Below are positions 24,641 through 36,272 of a stretch of DNA of 64,000 nt, one piece after another; the stretch's first letter is position 1; each line of letters opens with the position of its first letter. Source of the stretch: Dillenia suffruticosa (lineage: Eukaryota; Streptophyta; Magnoliopsida; Dilleniales; Dilleniaceae); NCBI GenBank assembly GCA_033439265.1, contig JAVTVX010000034.1:17684501-17748500 (forward strand), read 5' to 3'. The translations under genes were made by a program, and so were the position numbers. The notes beneath the pieces were generated by a model. That model was not told where the DNA came from. It did no database searches and saw nothing but the letters and a program-made list of their open reading frames with translations.

Positions 24641-24712
24641 GTGGCTGTGGTTTACATGTAAGAATTCCACGTTGTGGCCGTGGAGATCTGGGCTCGAATC
24701 CCAACAGCCACA
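24641..24712 (+). pseudogene. psi-tRNA-His, unit 11
   Basis: D-loop lesion as elsewhere, but keeps GTGGCTGTGG like units 1-7, unlike its neighbours 10 and 12. This suggests conversion or unequal exchange. Confidence 0.85.
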
Positions 24713-25091
24713 ATGGAAGTGATTTGAGATTTTAAATAATTAAAATGAGGATGCAATTCCTAATGATATCAAAAATCTTTGATAAATTTTAAATTTGGAT
24801 TGAAGCAAATTTTCCAGATAAAATCGACATTTAGGTTCCTCTTTTCAAATTTAGCCCGACCTTAATAATATCTTGGTAAGCTTTCATTCAGTAAAACCAT
24901 GGTTTTGGTCTGAGCCATAATTAGTTTTTGGCCATCTTCCCTGAAGCCGAGGTCTTGCCCGAATTTTTTCCACGAATTACTTTTATGTTCTACTTAAAAG
25001 GAAGTCTGCATGAAGCTAGACCAAACTCCTGCTTATAGTTTACCTTGTTGTATATTTTATGTTCTCTTTTTATTCATACAATAAAAGACAA

Positions 25092-25175
25092 GTCAGGATG
25101 GCCGGGTGGTCTAAGGCGCGAGACTCAAGTTCTGGTCTTCGAAAGAGGGCGTGGGTTCAAATCCCACTTCTGACA
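25092..25175 (+). tRNA. tRNA-Leu(CAA), unit 11, damaged
   Basis: Carries the G-G anticodon-stem clash seen in unit 10, plus an A-box change (GCCGAGTGG to GCCGGGTGG) at a conserved A. Probably impaired. Confidence 0.72.
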
Positions 25176-26669
25176 TTTTTCTTTGCCCATCCTACTTAGT
25201 GGGCAAAGGCATGGTTTTTATTGTCTTGATTCATCGAATTCGTTGAGTTAAAGAAGCACACCTACCAGACAGTGAGACGATTTGGATTCAAAGCATTATT
25301 TAGGGTCAAGTAGTGAAATTTGCTTTTTCACGTACCAGAACCTGGGAAAATTACACTCTAGCTCTATATTCTTAAGCAAACCACAATCAACACAACTATC
25401 TACATATAACAAAACCTGAATCATACCACGACAGCCGACGCCAAATAAAATTTAACGAACTCCATTAGACAAGAAAAGGCCACAATACAGAGCCCTTTAC
25501 AAGTCATCGTACACTTATCACTCATCACAACATGCATAAATTTGGCCCCGATTATGATCAACCAAATCGGGTCTTAAGACCGGTGTAATACCCAGTAGGC
25601 CAACGTCCAACATGTAAATTGCGAGCCAACTTAGCAAAAGGTACTCACATTGTGTGGACACAACTAATCCTGTATTAAAATTTGTGATTTCCCAAATTTT
25701 GGAAAAAAAATAAAGGCTAAAAGCACACCGAGTACTATAATTAGAAATTTCTTTTCAAATTACAGTATCCCGAATTATAGTTTCAATTCTCTGTGATAAC
25801 TTTCTTTTTTATACATTCCGTCACTCCCATTTACAAAATCCTAGTCAATTATGGGATTTTTAATGTAGATTATCTAGAATACAAAAGCCAATTATCAAGG
25901 ATATGAATGTTAGTGACGGTTTGGGTCTGAAATTTTCAAAATTAAACGTACCAGTAGGGTTTGAAATGGCGAAAATTTGACATAAGATTCAAGGGTAACA
26001 ACACTTGAACCGTGTTCGAAACCATAATGGTTTCTCCGATTCCGATCCCACTTCCTTATCGTTCCTACGAATTCAAACTATTCAAACCATTAAATAGAAA
26101 AAAAAATAATTTTTGGTTCCTGGATGATCTGTCAATCAGTAATTCAATGAGAGATAACATATGATTTAAAGGGAGAGATAAGAGTAAATTGGTGGTTAGA
26201 GAAATCGAAGAATGGGAGAAAGTGAGTTTTTAAACTTTTACTTCTACATTGACATCCGAATGAGAACAATGGTGAGATAGAAGGAAAAATTGAAGAAAGA
26301 GAGAGATGAGGATGGATATTTTAGTGATGTGAGAACCACAAATTGAATTAAAAAGAGGGAGAGATAAAAGGAGGAAGATTCTAGATCTAGAGCGAATAAA
26401 TAAAATGGGGAATGATCGAAATCAAAGATATGGACTGCAGGGAAAATTGGAAGAGTGCGATTGGGTGCGAGCTTTACAATTTGAAGGTTTAGGATGAAGA
26501 AGAGGAAATCTGAAGTGAAAGAACGAGGAAGATAACATTTGTGATAATTTTTAGTAATCATTTAATGCCCCGACATATTATTAGCATTGAGTTTGGAATA
26601 TCCTTGCGTTAGAATAATAATTAATAAATTATGTACCCTTCAAAATTAATATTTATTGTTGTTAAATAG

Positions 26670-26741
26670 GTGGCGGTAGTTTAGTGGTAAGAATTCCACG
26701 TTGTGGCCGTGGAGACCTGGGCTCGAATCCCAGCAGCCACA
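26670..26741 (+). tRNA. tRNA-His(GTG), unit 12, acceptor mismatch
   Basis: The acceptor stem reads GTGGCGG against CAGCCAC, giving a G-A mismatch at the sixth pair; the rest is canonical. Upstream is AAATAG. Function uncertain. Confidence 0.82.
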
Positions 26742-27025
26742 GTTGAAGTGATCTGAGATTTTAAATAATGAAAATGAGAAAGCAAATCTTAATAATATAA
26801 ACAATCATTGATAAATAAGGAGAGAACGATTGGGTACAAGCTTTACAATTTGAAGATTTTGGGGGACCAATAGGTAAATTCAAGTGAAAGAATGAGGAAA
26901 AAAAGATGAGTAAAAATTTTTCCAATCGATATTATATTAGCGTTGAGTTTGGATTATCGTTCCCTTGGGATAATAACTAATGAATTATGTACCCTTCAAA
27001 ATAAATATTTATTGTTGTTATTCAA

Positions 27026-27097
27026 GTGGCTGGGGTTTACATGTAAGAATTCCACGTTGTGGCCGTGGAGATCTGGGCTCGAATCCCAACAGCCACA
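27026..27097 (+). pseudogene. psi-tRNA-His, unit 12
   Basis: D-loop lesion and GTGGCTGGGG. Confidence 0.87.
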
Positions 27098-27476
27098 ATG
27101 GAAGTGATTTGAGATTTTAAATAATTAAAATGAGGATGCAATTCCTAATGATATCAAAAATCTTTGATAAATTTTAAATTTGGATTGAAGCAAATTTTCC
27201 AGATAAAATCGACATTTAGGTTCCTCTTTTCAAATTTAGCCCGACCTTAATAATATCTTGGTAAGCTTTCATTCAGTAAAACCATGGTTTTGGTCTGAGC
27301 CATAATTAGTTTTTGGCCATCTTCCCTGAAACCGAGGTCTTGCCCGAATTTTTTCCACGAATTACTTTTATGTTCTACTTAAAAGGAAGTCTGCATGAAG
27401 CTAGACCAAACTCCTGCTTATAGTTTACCTTGTTGTATATTTTATGTTCTCTTTTTATTCATACAATAAAAGACAA

Positions 27477-27560
27477 GTCAGGATGGCCGAGTGGTCTAAG
27501 GCGCCAGACTCAAGTTCTGGTCTTCGAAAGAGGGCGTGGGTTCAAATCCCACTTCTGACA
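27477..27560 (+). tRNA. tRNA-Leu(CAA), unit 12
   Basis: Canonical sequence, followed by the T5 run and hairpin. Confidence 0.97.
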
Positions 27561-29054
27561 TTTTTCTTTGCCCATCCTACTTAGTGGGCAAAGGCATGGT
27601 TTTTATTGTCTTGATTCATCGAATTCGTTGAGTTAAAGAAGCACACCTACCAGACAGTGAGACGATTTGGATTCAAAGCATTATTTAGGGTCAAGTAGTG
27701 AAATTTGCTTTTTCACGTACCAGAACCTGGGAAAATTACACTCTAGCTCTATATTCTTAAGCAAACCACAATCAACACAACTATCTACATATAACAAAAC
27801 CTGAATCATACCACGACAGCCGACGCCAAATAAAATTTAACGAACTCCATTAGACAAGAAAAGGCCACAATACAGAGCCCTTTACAAGTCATCGTACACT
27901 TATCACTCATCACAACATGCATAAATTTGGCCCCGATTATGATCAACCAAATCGGGTCTTAAGACCGGTGTAATACCCAGTAGGCCAACGTCCAACATGT
28001 AAATTGCGAGCCAACTTAGCAAAAGGTACTCACATTGTGTGGACACAACTAATCCTGTATTAAAATTTGTGATTTCCCAAATTTTGGAAAAAAAATAAAG
28101 GCTAAAAGCACACCGAGTACTATAATTAGAAATTTCTTTTCAAATTACAGTATCCCGAATTATAGTTTCAATTCTCTGTGATAACTTTCTTTTTTATACA
28201 TTCCGTCACTCCCATTTACAAAATCCTAGTCAATTATGGGATTTTTAATGTAGATTATCTAGAATACAAAAGCCAATTATCAAGGATATGAATGTTAGTG
28301 ACGGTTTGGGTCTGAAATTTTCAAAATTAAACGTACCAGTAGGGTTTGAAATGGCGAAAATTTGACATAAGATTCAAGGGTAACAACACTTGAACCGTGT
28401 TCGAAACCATAATGGTTTCTCCGATTCCGATCCCACTTCCTTATCGTTCCTACGAATTCAAACTATTCAAACCATTAAATAGAAAAAAAAATAATTTTTG
28501 GTTCCTGGATGATCTGTCAATCAGTAATTCAATGAGAGATAACATATGATTTAAAGGGAGAGATAAGAGTAAATTGGTGGTTAGAGAAATCGAAGAATGG
28601 GAGAAAGTGAGTTTTTAAACTTTTACTTCTACATTGACATCCGAATGAGAACAATGGTGAGATAGAAGGAAAAATTGAAGAAAGAGAGAGATGAGGATGG
28701 ATATTTTAGTGATGTGAGAACCACAAATTGAATTAAAAAGAGGGAGAGATAAAAGGAGGAAGATTCTAGATCTAGAGCGAATAAATAAAATGGGGAATGA
28801 TCGAAATCAAAGATATGGACTGCAGGGAAAATTGGAAGAGTGCGATTGGGTGCGAGCTTTACAATTTGAAGGTTTAGGATGAAGAAGAGGAAATCTGAAG
28901 TGAAAGAACGAGGAAGATAACATTTGTGATAATTTTTAGTAATCATTTAATGCCCCGACATATTATTAGCATTGAGTTTGGAATATCCTTGCGTTAGAAT
29001 AATAATTAATAAATTATGTACCCTTCAAAATTAATATTTATTGTTGTTAAATAG

Positions 29055-29126
29055 GTGGCGGTAGTTTAGTGGTAAGAATTCCACGTTGTGGCCGTGGAGA
29101 CCTGGGCTCGAATCCCAGCAGCCACA
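29055..29126 (+). tRNA. tRNA-His(GTG), unit 13, acceptor mismatch
   Basis: Same GTGGCGG acceptor change as unit 12. Confidence 0.82.
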
Positions 29127-29410
29127 GTTGAAGTGATCTGAGATTTTAAATAATGAAAATGAGAAAGCAAATCTTAATAATATAAACAATCATTGATAAA
29201 TAAGGAGAGAACGATTGGGTACAAGCTTTACAATTTGAAGATTTTGGGGGACCAATAGGTAAATTCAAGTGAAAGAATGAGGAAAAAAAGATGAGTAAAA
29301 ATTTTTCCAATCGATATTATATTAGCGTTGAGTTTGGATTATCGTTCCCTTGGGATAATAACTAATGAATTATGTACCCTTCAAAATAAATATTTATTGT
29401 TGTTATTCAA

Positions 29411-29482
29411 GTGGCTGGGGTTTACATGTAAGAATTCCACGTTGTGGCCGTGGAGATCTGGGCTCGAATCCCAACAGCCACA
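29411..29482 (+). pseudogene. psi-tRNA-His, unit 13
   Basis: D-loop lesion and GTGGCTGGGG. Confidence 0.87.
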
Positions 29483-29861
29483 ATGGAAGTGATTTGAGAT
29501 TTTAAATAATTAAAATGAGGATGCAATTCCTAATGATATCAAAAATCTTTGATAAATTTTAAATTTGGATTGAAGCAAATTTTCCAGATAAAATCGACAT
29601 TTAGGTTCCTCTTTTCAAATTTAGCCCGACCTTAATAATATCTTGGTAAGCTTTCATTCAGTAAAACCATGGTTTTGGTCTGAGCCATAATTAGTTTTTG
29701 GCCATCTTCCCTGAAACCGAGGTCTTGCCCGAATTTTTTCCACGAATTACTTTTATGTTCTACTTAAAAGGAAGTCTGCATGAAGCTAGACCAAACTCCT
29801 GCTTATAGTTTACCTTGTTGTATATTTTATGTTCTCTTTTTATTCATACAATAAAAGACAA

Positions 29862-29945
29862 GTCAGGATGGCCGAGTGGTCTAAGGCGCCAGACTCAAGT
29901 TCTGGTCTTCGAAAGAGGGCGTGGGTTCAAATCCCACTTCTGACA
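29862..29945 (+). tRNA. tRNA-Leu(CAA), unit 13
   Basis: Canonical sequence, the last intact Leu gene of the array; T5 run and hairpin follow. Confidence 0.97.
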
Positions 29946-31001
29946 TTTTTCTTTGCCCATCCTACTTAGTGGGCAAAGGCATGGTTTTTATTGTCTTGAT
30001 TCATCGAATTCGTTGAGTTAAAGAAGCACACCTACCAGACAGTGAGACGATTTGGATTCAAAGCATTATTTAGGGTCAAGTAGTGAAATTTGCTTTTTCA
30101 CGTACCAGAACCTGGGAAAATTACACTCTAGCTCTATATTCTTAAGCAAACCACAATCAACACAACTATCTACATATAACAAAACCTGAATCATACCACG
30201 ACAGCCGACGCCAAATAAAATTTAACGAACTCCATTAGACAAGAAAAGGCCACAATACAGAGCCCTTTACAAGTCATCGTACACTTATCACTCATCACAA
30301 CATGCATAAATTTGGCCCCGATTATGATCAACCAAATCGGGTCTTAAGACCGGTGTAATACCCAGTAGGCCAACGTCCAACATGTAAATTGCGAGCCAAC
30401 TTAGCAAAAGGTACTCACATTGTGTGGACACAACTAATCCTGTATTAAAATTTGTGATTTCCCAAATTTTGGAAAAAAAATAAAGGCTAAAAGCACACCG
30501 AGTACTATAATTAGAAATTTCTTTTCAAATTACAGTATCCCGAATTATAGTTTCAATTCTCTGTGATAACTTTCTTTTTTATACATTCCGTCACTCCCAT
30601 TTACAAAATCCTAGTCAATTATGGGATTTTTAATGTAGATTATCTAGAATACAAAAGCCAATTATCAAGGATATGAATGTTAGTGACGGTTTGGGTCTGA
30701 AATTTTCAAAATTAAACGTACCAGTAGGGTTTGAAATGGCGAAAATTTGACATAAGATTCAAGGGTAACAACACTTGAACCGTGTTCGAAACCATAATGG
30801 TTTCTCCGATTCCGATCCCACTTCCTTATCGTTCCTACGAATTCAAACTATTCAAACCATTAAATAGAAAAAAAAAATAATTTTAGTAATCATTTAATGC
30901 CCCGATATTATATTTGCATTGAGTTTGGAATATCCTAGCATTAGAATAATAATTAATAAATTATGTACCCTTCAAAATTAATATTTATTATTGTTAAACA
31001 A

Positions 31002-31073
31002 GTGGCTCTTGTTTAGTGGTAAGAACTCCACGTTGTGGCCGTGGAGACCTGGGCTCGAATCCCAGCAGCCATA
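31002..31073 (+). pseudogene. tRNA-His(GTG) relic, unit 14
   Basis: Anticodon GTG and most stems are kept, but the start reads GTGGCTCTTG (breaking the acceptor stem and A box) and the 3' end reads GCCATA. Confidence 0.8.
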
Positions 31074-31361
31074 GAAGTGATTTGAGATTTTAAATATTGA
31101 AAATGAGAAAGCTTAATAATATAAACAATGATTGATAAATTAGAAGGGAACAATTGGGTACAAGCTTTACAATTTGAAGATTTTGAGGGACCGATAGGTA
31201 AATTGAACTGAAAGAATGAGGAAAAAAAGATGAGTAAAAATTTTTCCAATCATTTAATGCCCTGATATTATATTAGCGTTGAGTTTGGATTATCCTTCCC
31301 TTGGAATAATAATTAATGAATTATGTACCCTTCAAAAGAAATATTTATAGTTGTTATACAA

Positions 31362-31430
31362 GTAGCTATGGTTTATAGGTAAGAATTCCACGTGTTTGTG
31401 GAGATCTTGGGTCGAATCCCAACAGCCACA
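31362..31430 (+). pseudogene. Second tRNA-His relic, unit 14
   Basis: Counterpart of psi-His in the young units (GTAGCTATGG...CAGCCACA) with a shortened anticodon arm (CCACGTGTTTGTGG). Its presence places the internal His duplication at or before the origin of this unit. Its D-loop reads TTATAGG rather than TTACATG. Confidence 0.75.
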
Positions 31431-31877
31431 ATAGAAGTGATTAGAGTAAATTGGTAAATTTTTAAATAATCATTGATAAATTTTAAATTTGGATTGAAGT
31501 AAATTTTCCAGATAAAATCGACGTTTAGGTTCTTCATTTCAAATTTAGCCTGACCTTAATAATATCTTGGTAAGCTTTCATTCAGTAAAACCATGGTTTT
31601 TGTCTGAGCCATAATTAATTTTTGGACTTCTTTCCTGCAACCAAGGTCTTGCCCATAATAATGGCTTTGTAAGTTTTCTTTCAGCAAAACCGTGGTTTGG
31701 GTCCGAGCCATAATTTTGTGGGCTTCTCCCATGCAACGACGTTCTTGCTCAAATTTTTTCCATAAATTTCTTTTATCTTCTACTTAAAGGAAGTCTACTT
31801 GAAGCTAGCCAAAACACATGCTTATAGTTTAGCTTGGTGTATATTTTTTGCTTTTTTATTCATGCAAAAAAAGATAA

Positions 31878-31961
31878 GTCAGGATAGTTGAGTGATCTAA
31901 TGCGCCAGACTTAAGTTCTGGTCTTTGAAAGAGGGTGTAGGTTCAAATACTACTTCTGACA
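31878..31961 (+). pseudogene. tRNA-Leu relic with anticodon TAA, unit 14
   Basis: Full length (84 nt). The anticodon loop reads CTTAAGT, so anticodon CAA has become TAA (still leucine, UUA). The A box is damaged (TAGTTGAGTGA) and the T-stem has mismatches (GTAGG/ACTAC region). It is followed by T5 and a mildly changed hairpin. Confidence 0.8.
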
Positions 31962-32418
31962 TTTTTCTTAGCCCATCCCACTTAGTGGGCAAAGGCCTGG
32001 ATTTTACTGTCTTGATACATCAAATTTTTCGAGTTAAAGTAGTATACCTACCAGACTGTGAGACAATTTGGATTCAAAGCATTTTTTATGGTCAAGTAGT
32101 GAAATTTGCTTTTTCACTTAGGAGAGCCGAAGAAAATTATAAGCTAGCTCTACATTTTTAAGTAAACCATAATCAACACAACTATCTACATATTACAAAA
32201 CATGAAGCATAGCTTGATAGCCGACGCCAAATAATAGCTTGGTGAGTTTTCATTTAGCAAGATTTTTTTCCTACAACCAAGGTCTTGCCGAAATTTTTTC
32301 CATAAATTACTTTTATGTACGACTTAAAGGAAGTCTACGTCAAACTAGCCAAAACACATGCTTATAGTTTATCTAATTGTATATATTACATTTTTTTTAT
32401 TCATACAAGAAAGGACAA

Positions 32419-32476
32419 GTTAGGATGGCCGAGTGGTGTAAGGTGACAGACACAAATTTTGGTCTTCGAAAGACGG
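32419..32476 (+). pseudogene. 3'-truncated tRNA-Leu relic
   Basis: GTTAGGATGGCCGAGTGG and an altered anticodon arm remain. The sequence breaks off in the variable arm and joins AATTAGGATTCAAAGC. The same join occurs at 36216-36272. Confidence 0.75.
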
Positions 32477-33834
32477 TAATTAGGATTCAAAGCATTTTTA
32501 GGGTAAAATTGTGAAATTTGCTTTTTCAGTTACCAGAGCCTAAGAAAATTAAGGGTTAGTTCTGGATTCTTAAGCAAACCACAATCAACACAACTATTTG
32601 CACATAACAAAACTTGAAGCATATCATGATAGCCGACACCAAATAAAATTTAACAAACTCTAACAGACAATAAAAGGCCACAAGACAGAGCCCTTAACAA
32701 TTCATCTTACATATATCACCGATCACGAGGTATATAATTTTGGCCTCGATTATGATCAACCAAATCGGGTCTTAAGACCAGTGCGATACTCAGTAGACCA
32801 AGGTCCAACATGTAAACTACAAGCCAACTTAGTAAAAGGTGCTCAAATTGTGTGGACACAATTAATCTTCTTATAAATTTGTGATTTCCATAATTTCGGA
32901 AACAAATGTGCAGGATAAAAGCACATCGAGTACTATTGTTAGAAATTTCTTTTCAAATCACAATATCCCGAATTATAGTTTCAATTCTCTAGGATAACTT
33001 TCTTTTTTATACATTCCGTCAGTCACATTAATAAATTCCTCATCTATTATAGGATTTTTAGAGTAGATTATCATGAATACAAAAGTTATTTATCATGGAT
33101 ATGAATGTTAGTAATGGTTTGGGTCTAAATTTTACAAAATTAATTGTAGAAAGCACCAAAATTGGACAAAAAGTTCATGGGTAACAATACTTGAACCATG
33201 TTCAAAACCATAATGGTTTCTCTAATTTTGATCTCATTTCCTTACCATTCCCACCAATTCATGCTATTTAAACTATAAAATAGAAAAAAAATTAATTTTT
33301 CGGTCCTTGATGATCTCTCCAACAATAATTAAATGAGAGTTAACATATAATTTGAAGGCAGAGATAGAGTAAATGGATAGTTAGAGAAATCGAAGAAATG
33401 GAGAAAGTGAGTTTTTAAACTTTTACTTCTACATTGATATCCTATTGAGAACTGTGGAGTGATAGATGGAAAAATTTAAGAAAGGGAGAGATGAGGATGG
33501 ATGAATTGATGTGAAAACCATGAATTGAGTCAAAAAGAAGGAGAAATTAAGGGGAGAAAGATTCTAGATCTAGAGTGAATAAATTAAATGAGGAAAGTTC
33601 AAAATCAAAGACATGGACTGCATGGAAAATTTGAAGAGAGCGACAAGGTACAAGCTTTACAATTTTAAGATTTGGGAGGAAAAATAAGAAAACTGAAGTG
33701 AAACAGTGAGGAAGATAAGATTACCGATAATTTTAGTAATCATTTAATGCCCAGATATTATATTAGCGTTGCATTAGAATAATGATTAATGAATTTTGTA
33801 CCCATCAAAATTAATATTTATAGCAGTTATACAT

Positions 33835-33881
33835 GTGGTTGTAGTTTAGTGGTAAGAATTCCACATTGTGGCCATAATAGA
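33835..33881 (+). pseudogene. 3'-truncated tRNA-His relic
   Basis: The 5' half through anticodon GTG is near-canonical (GTGGTTGTAG...CCACATTGTGGCC), then the T-arm and 3' acceptor strand are missing. Confidence 0.8.
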
Positions 33882-34242
33882 TATGATTTGAGATTTTAAA
33901 TAATGAAAATGAGAATTCTTAATAATATCAAAAATCATAAATAAATTTTAAATTTGGATTGAAGTTATTTTTTAGATAAAATCGGGGTTTAGGTTTCCCT
34001 TTTCGAATTTGGCCTGACCTAAATAATAGTTTGGTAAGTTTTAATTCGGCAAAACCATGGTTTTGGTCTGAGCCACAATTTTTTGGCCTTCTTCCCTGCA
34101 ACTAAGGTGTTGCCCAAATTTTTTCCATAAATTACTTTTATCTTCTATTTAAAGGAAGTCTGCATGAAGCTAGCCAAAACTCATGCTTATAGTTTAGCTA
34201 GTAGTATATTTTATGTTTTTTTTATTCATACAAAAAAGACAA

Positions 34243-34324
34243 GTCAAGATAGCTGAGTGGTCAAAGGCGCCGACTCAAGTTTTGGTCTTCGAAAGAGGGC
34301 GGGCTTCAAATCCCACTTCTGACA
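34243..34324 (+). pseudogene. tRNA-Leu(CAA) relic
   Basis: About 82 nt and nearly complete: CTGAGTGG in the A box, one base lost before the anticodon stem (GCGCCGACTCAAG), T-stem damaged (GCGGGCTTCAAATCCC). T5 and a readable hairpin follow. Confidence 0.8.
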
Positions 34325-35790
34325 TTTTTCTTTGCCCATCCCAATTAGTGGGCAAATGCTTGGTTTTTATTTTCTTGATTCATCAAATTTTTGAGTTAAA
34401 GAATACTCCTACCAGAGAGTGAGACAATTAGGATTCTGAGTAAAAGTTCACCTACCAGACTATGAGACAACTAGGATTCAAAGCATTTTTTAGGCTCAAG
34501 TAGTGAAATTTGCTTTTTCACTTACCATAGCCAAAGAAAATTAAATGCTAGCTCTGCATTCTTAAGCAAACCACAATCAACACAACTATCTACATATAAC
34601 AAAACATGAAGCATAGCTTGATAGCCGATGCCAAATAAAATTGAACAAACTCTGGTACACAAGAAAAGGCAACAAGGCAAAGCCCTTTACAAATCATCTT
34701 ACACTTATCACTCATCACAAGGTACACAATTTTGGCCCCAATTAAGAACAACCAGTAGGCCAAGGTCCAACATGTAAACTGTGAGCCAACTTAGCAAAAG
34801 GTGCTCATATTGGGTGGATAGTTAATCTTCTTATAAATTTGTGATTTCCATAATTTCAGAAATAAAAATAAAGGATAAGAGCACATCAAGTGCTAAAATT
34901 ACAAATTTCTTTTCAAATTACAGTATCCCAAATATTAGTTTCAATTCCTTACTATAACTTTCTTTTTTATACATTCCGTCACTCACATTAATAAATTCCT
35001 CATCAATTATACGATTTTTAATGTAGATTATCATGAATGCAAAAGCAAATTATCATAGATATAAATGTTAGTAACGGTTTGGGTCTGAATTTTACAAAAT
35101 TAAACGTTCCAGTAGGGTTGAAATGGCCAAAATAATGTTCAAAACCATAATGGTTTCTCCAATTTGGATCCACTTCCTTACCGTTTCCACCAATTCATGC
35201 TATTTAAACCATAAAATAGAAAAAAATAATAATTTTTGGGTCCTTGATGATCTCTCTATCAGTAATTAAATAAGAGGTAACATATAATTTAGAGGGAGAG
35301 ATAAGAGTAAATGGGTAGTTAGAGAAATCGAAGAAATGGAGAAAGTAAGTTTTTAAACTTTTACTTCTACATTGACATCCTAATAAGATCTGTGGAGAGA
35401 TAGAAGGAAAAATTGAAGAAAGAAAGAGATAAGGATGGATATTCTAGTGATGTGAAAACCACGAATTGAATTAAAGAGAAGAGAAATGAGGGGAGGAAGA
35501 TTTTAGATCTAGAGTGAATAAATTAAATGAGGAAAGATCAAAATCAAAGACATGGACTGCAGGGAAAATTAGAAGAGAACGATTCGGTACAAGCTTTACA
35601 ATTTGAAGATTTAGGAGGAAGAATAGGAAAATTGAAGTGAAAGAACGAGGAAGATAAAATTACTGATAATTTTAGAAATCATTTAATGCCCTGATATTAT
35701 ATTAGCAATGAGTTTGGAATATCCTTGTACTAGAATAATAATTAATGAATTATGTACACTTCAAAATTAATATTTATAGTTGTTAAACAA

Positions 35791-35862
35791 GTGGCAGTAG
35801 TTTAGTAGTAAGAATTCCACGTTGTGGTCGTGGAGTCCTAGGCTCGAATCCCAGCCGCAACA
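35791..35862 (+). pseudogene. tRNA-His(GTG) relic
   Basis: Full 72-nt length with anticodon GTG, but acceptor strands GTGGCAG and CCGCAAC no longer pair well and D-loop GTGG reads GTAG. Confidence 0.8.
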
Positions 35863-36215
35863 ATAGAAGTGATATGAAATTTTAAATAATGAAAATGAGA
35901 AAGCAATTCTTAATAATATCAAAAATCATTGATACATTTTAAATTTGGATTGAAAAACATTTTGATTCCTCTTTTCGAATTAAGCCCAAGCTAAATAATA
36001 GCTTGGTAAGCTTTCATTCAGCAAAACCATGGTTTTGGTCTGAGCCATAATTTTTTGGACTTCTTCCCTGCAACCACGGTCTTGCCCAAATTTTTTCCAT
36101 AAATTACTTTTGTGTTTGACTTAATGGAAGTCTCCGTCAAGCTAACCAAAACTCATGCTTATAGTTTAGCTAATTGTATATATTATGTTTTTTTAATCCA
36201 TACAAAAAAGGACAA

Positions 36216-36272
36216 GTCAGGATGGCTGAGTCGTCTAAGGTGCCAGAATCAAGTTTTGATCTTCGAAAGAGT
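36216..36272 (+). pseudogene. 3'-truncated tRNA-Leu relic
   Basis: GTCAGGATGGCTGAGTCG with the anticodon region ATCAAGT; truncated in the variable arm at the same place as the copy at 32419. Confidence 0.75.

Larger units (their letters stand above)
23543..25928 (+). repeat. Array unit 11 (2386 bp)
   Basis: Carries private lesions in both tRNA-His and tRNA-Leu, making it the least intact of the last six units. Confidence 0.95.
25929..28313 (+). repeat. Array unit 12 (2385 bp)
   Basis: Nearly the same as unit 13, and shares with it the tRNA-His acceptor mutation. Confidence 0.95.
1..30698 (+). repeat. Tandem array of 13 tRNA-His / psi-tRNA-His / tRNA-Leu units
   Basis: Thirteen complete head-to-tail copies of a 2.29-2.40 kb unit, delimited here by the recurring GAAATTTTCAAAATTAAACG at each unit start. 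Every copy has tRNA-His(GTG) near unit position 742, a D-arm-defective tRNA-His copy near 1098 and tRNA-Leu(CAA) near 1549, all on the + strand. The rest of each unit is AT-rich and non-coding: a purine-rich stretch at unit positions 200-620, and about 730 bp after the Leu gene with no recognisable gene. Unit 1 begins at the window edge, so the array very likely extends leftward. Divergence between units is low (scattered SNPs and a few indels), pointing to recent amplification or continuing homogenisation. Confidence 0.97.
28314..30698 (+). repeat. Array unit 13 (2385 bp), last complete unit
   Basis: Almost the same as unit 12. The truncated unit 14 follows directly. Confidence 0.95.
30699..32233 (+). 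repeat. Array unit 14: truncated, degenerate boundary unit
   Basis: The first about 180 bp match unit 13 closely. About 438 bp are then missing, with the join inside ATAATTTT at about 30882; in intact units ATAATTTTT flanks the lost segment as a 9-bp direct repeat (unit positions 178 and 616), so a repeat-mediated deletion is likely. After the join divergence rises sharply. The unit still has two His copies and one Leu copy. It ends near 32233, where GCCGACGCCAAATAAT jumps back to the earlier unit phase AATAATAGCTTGGTGAG. Confidence 0.85.
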
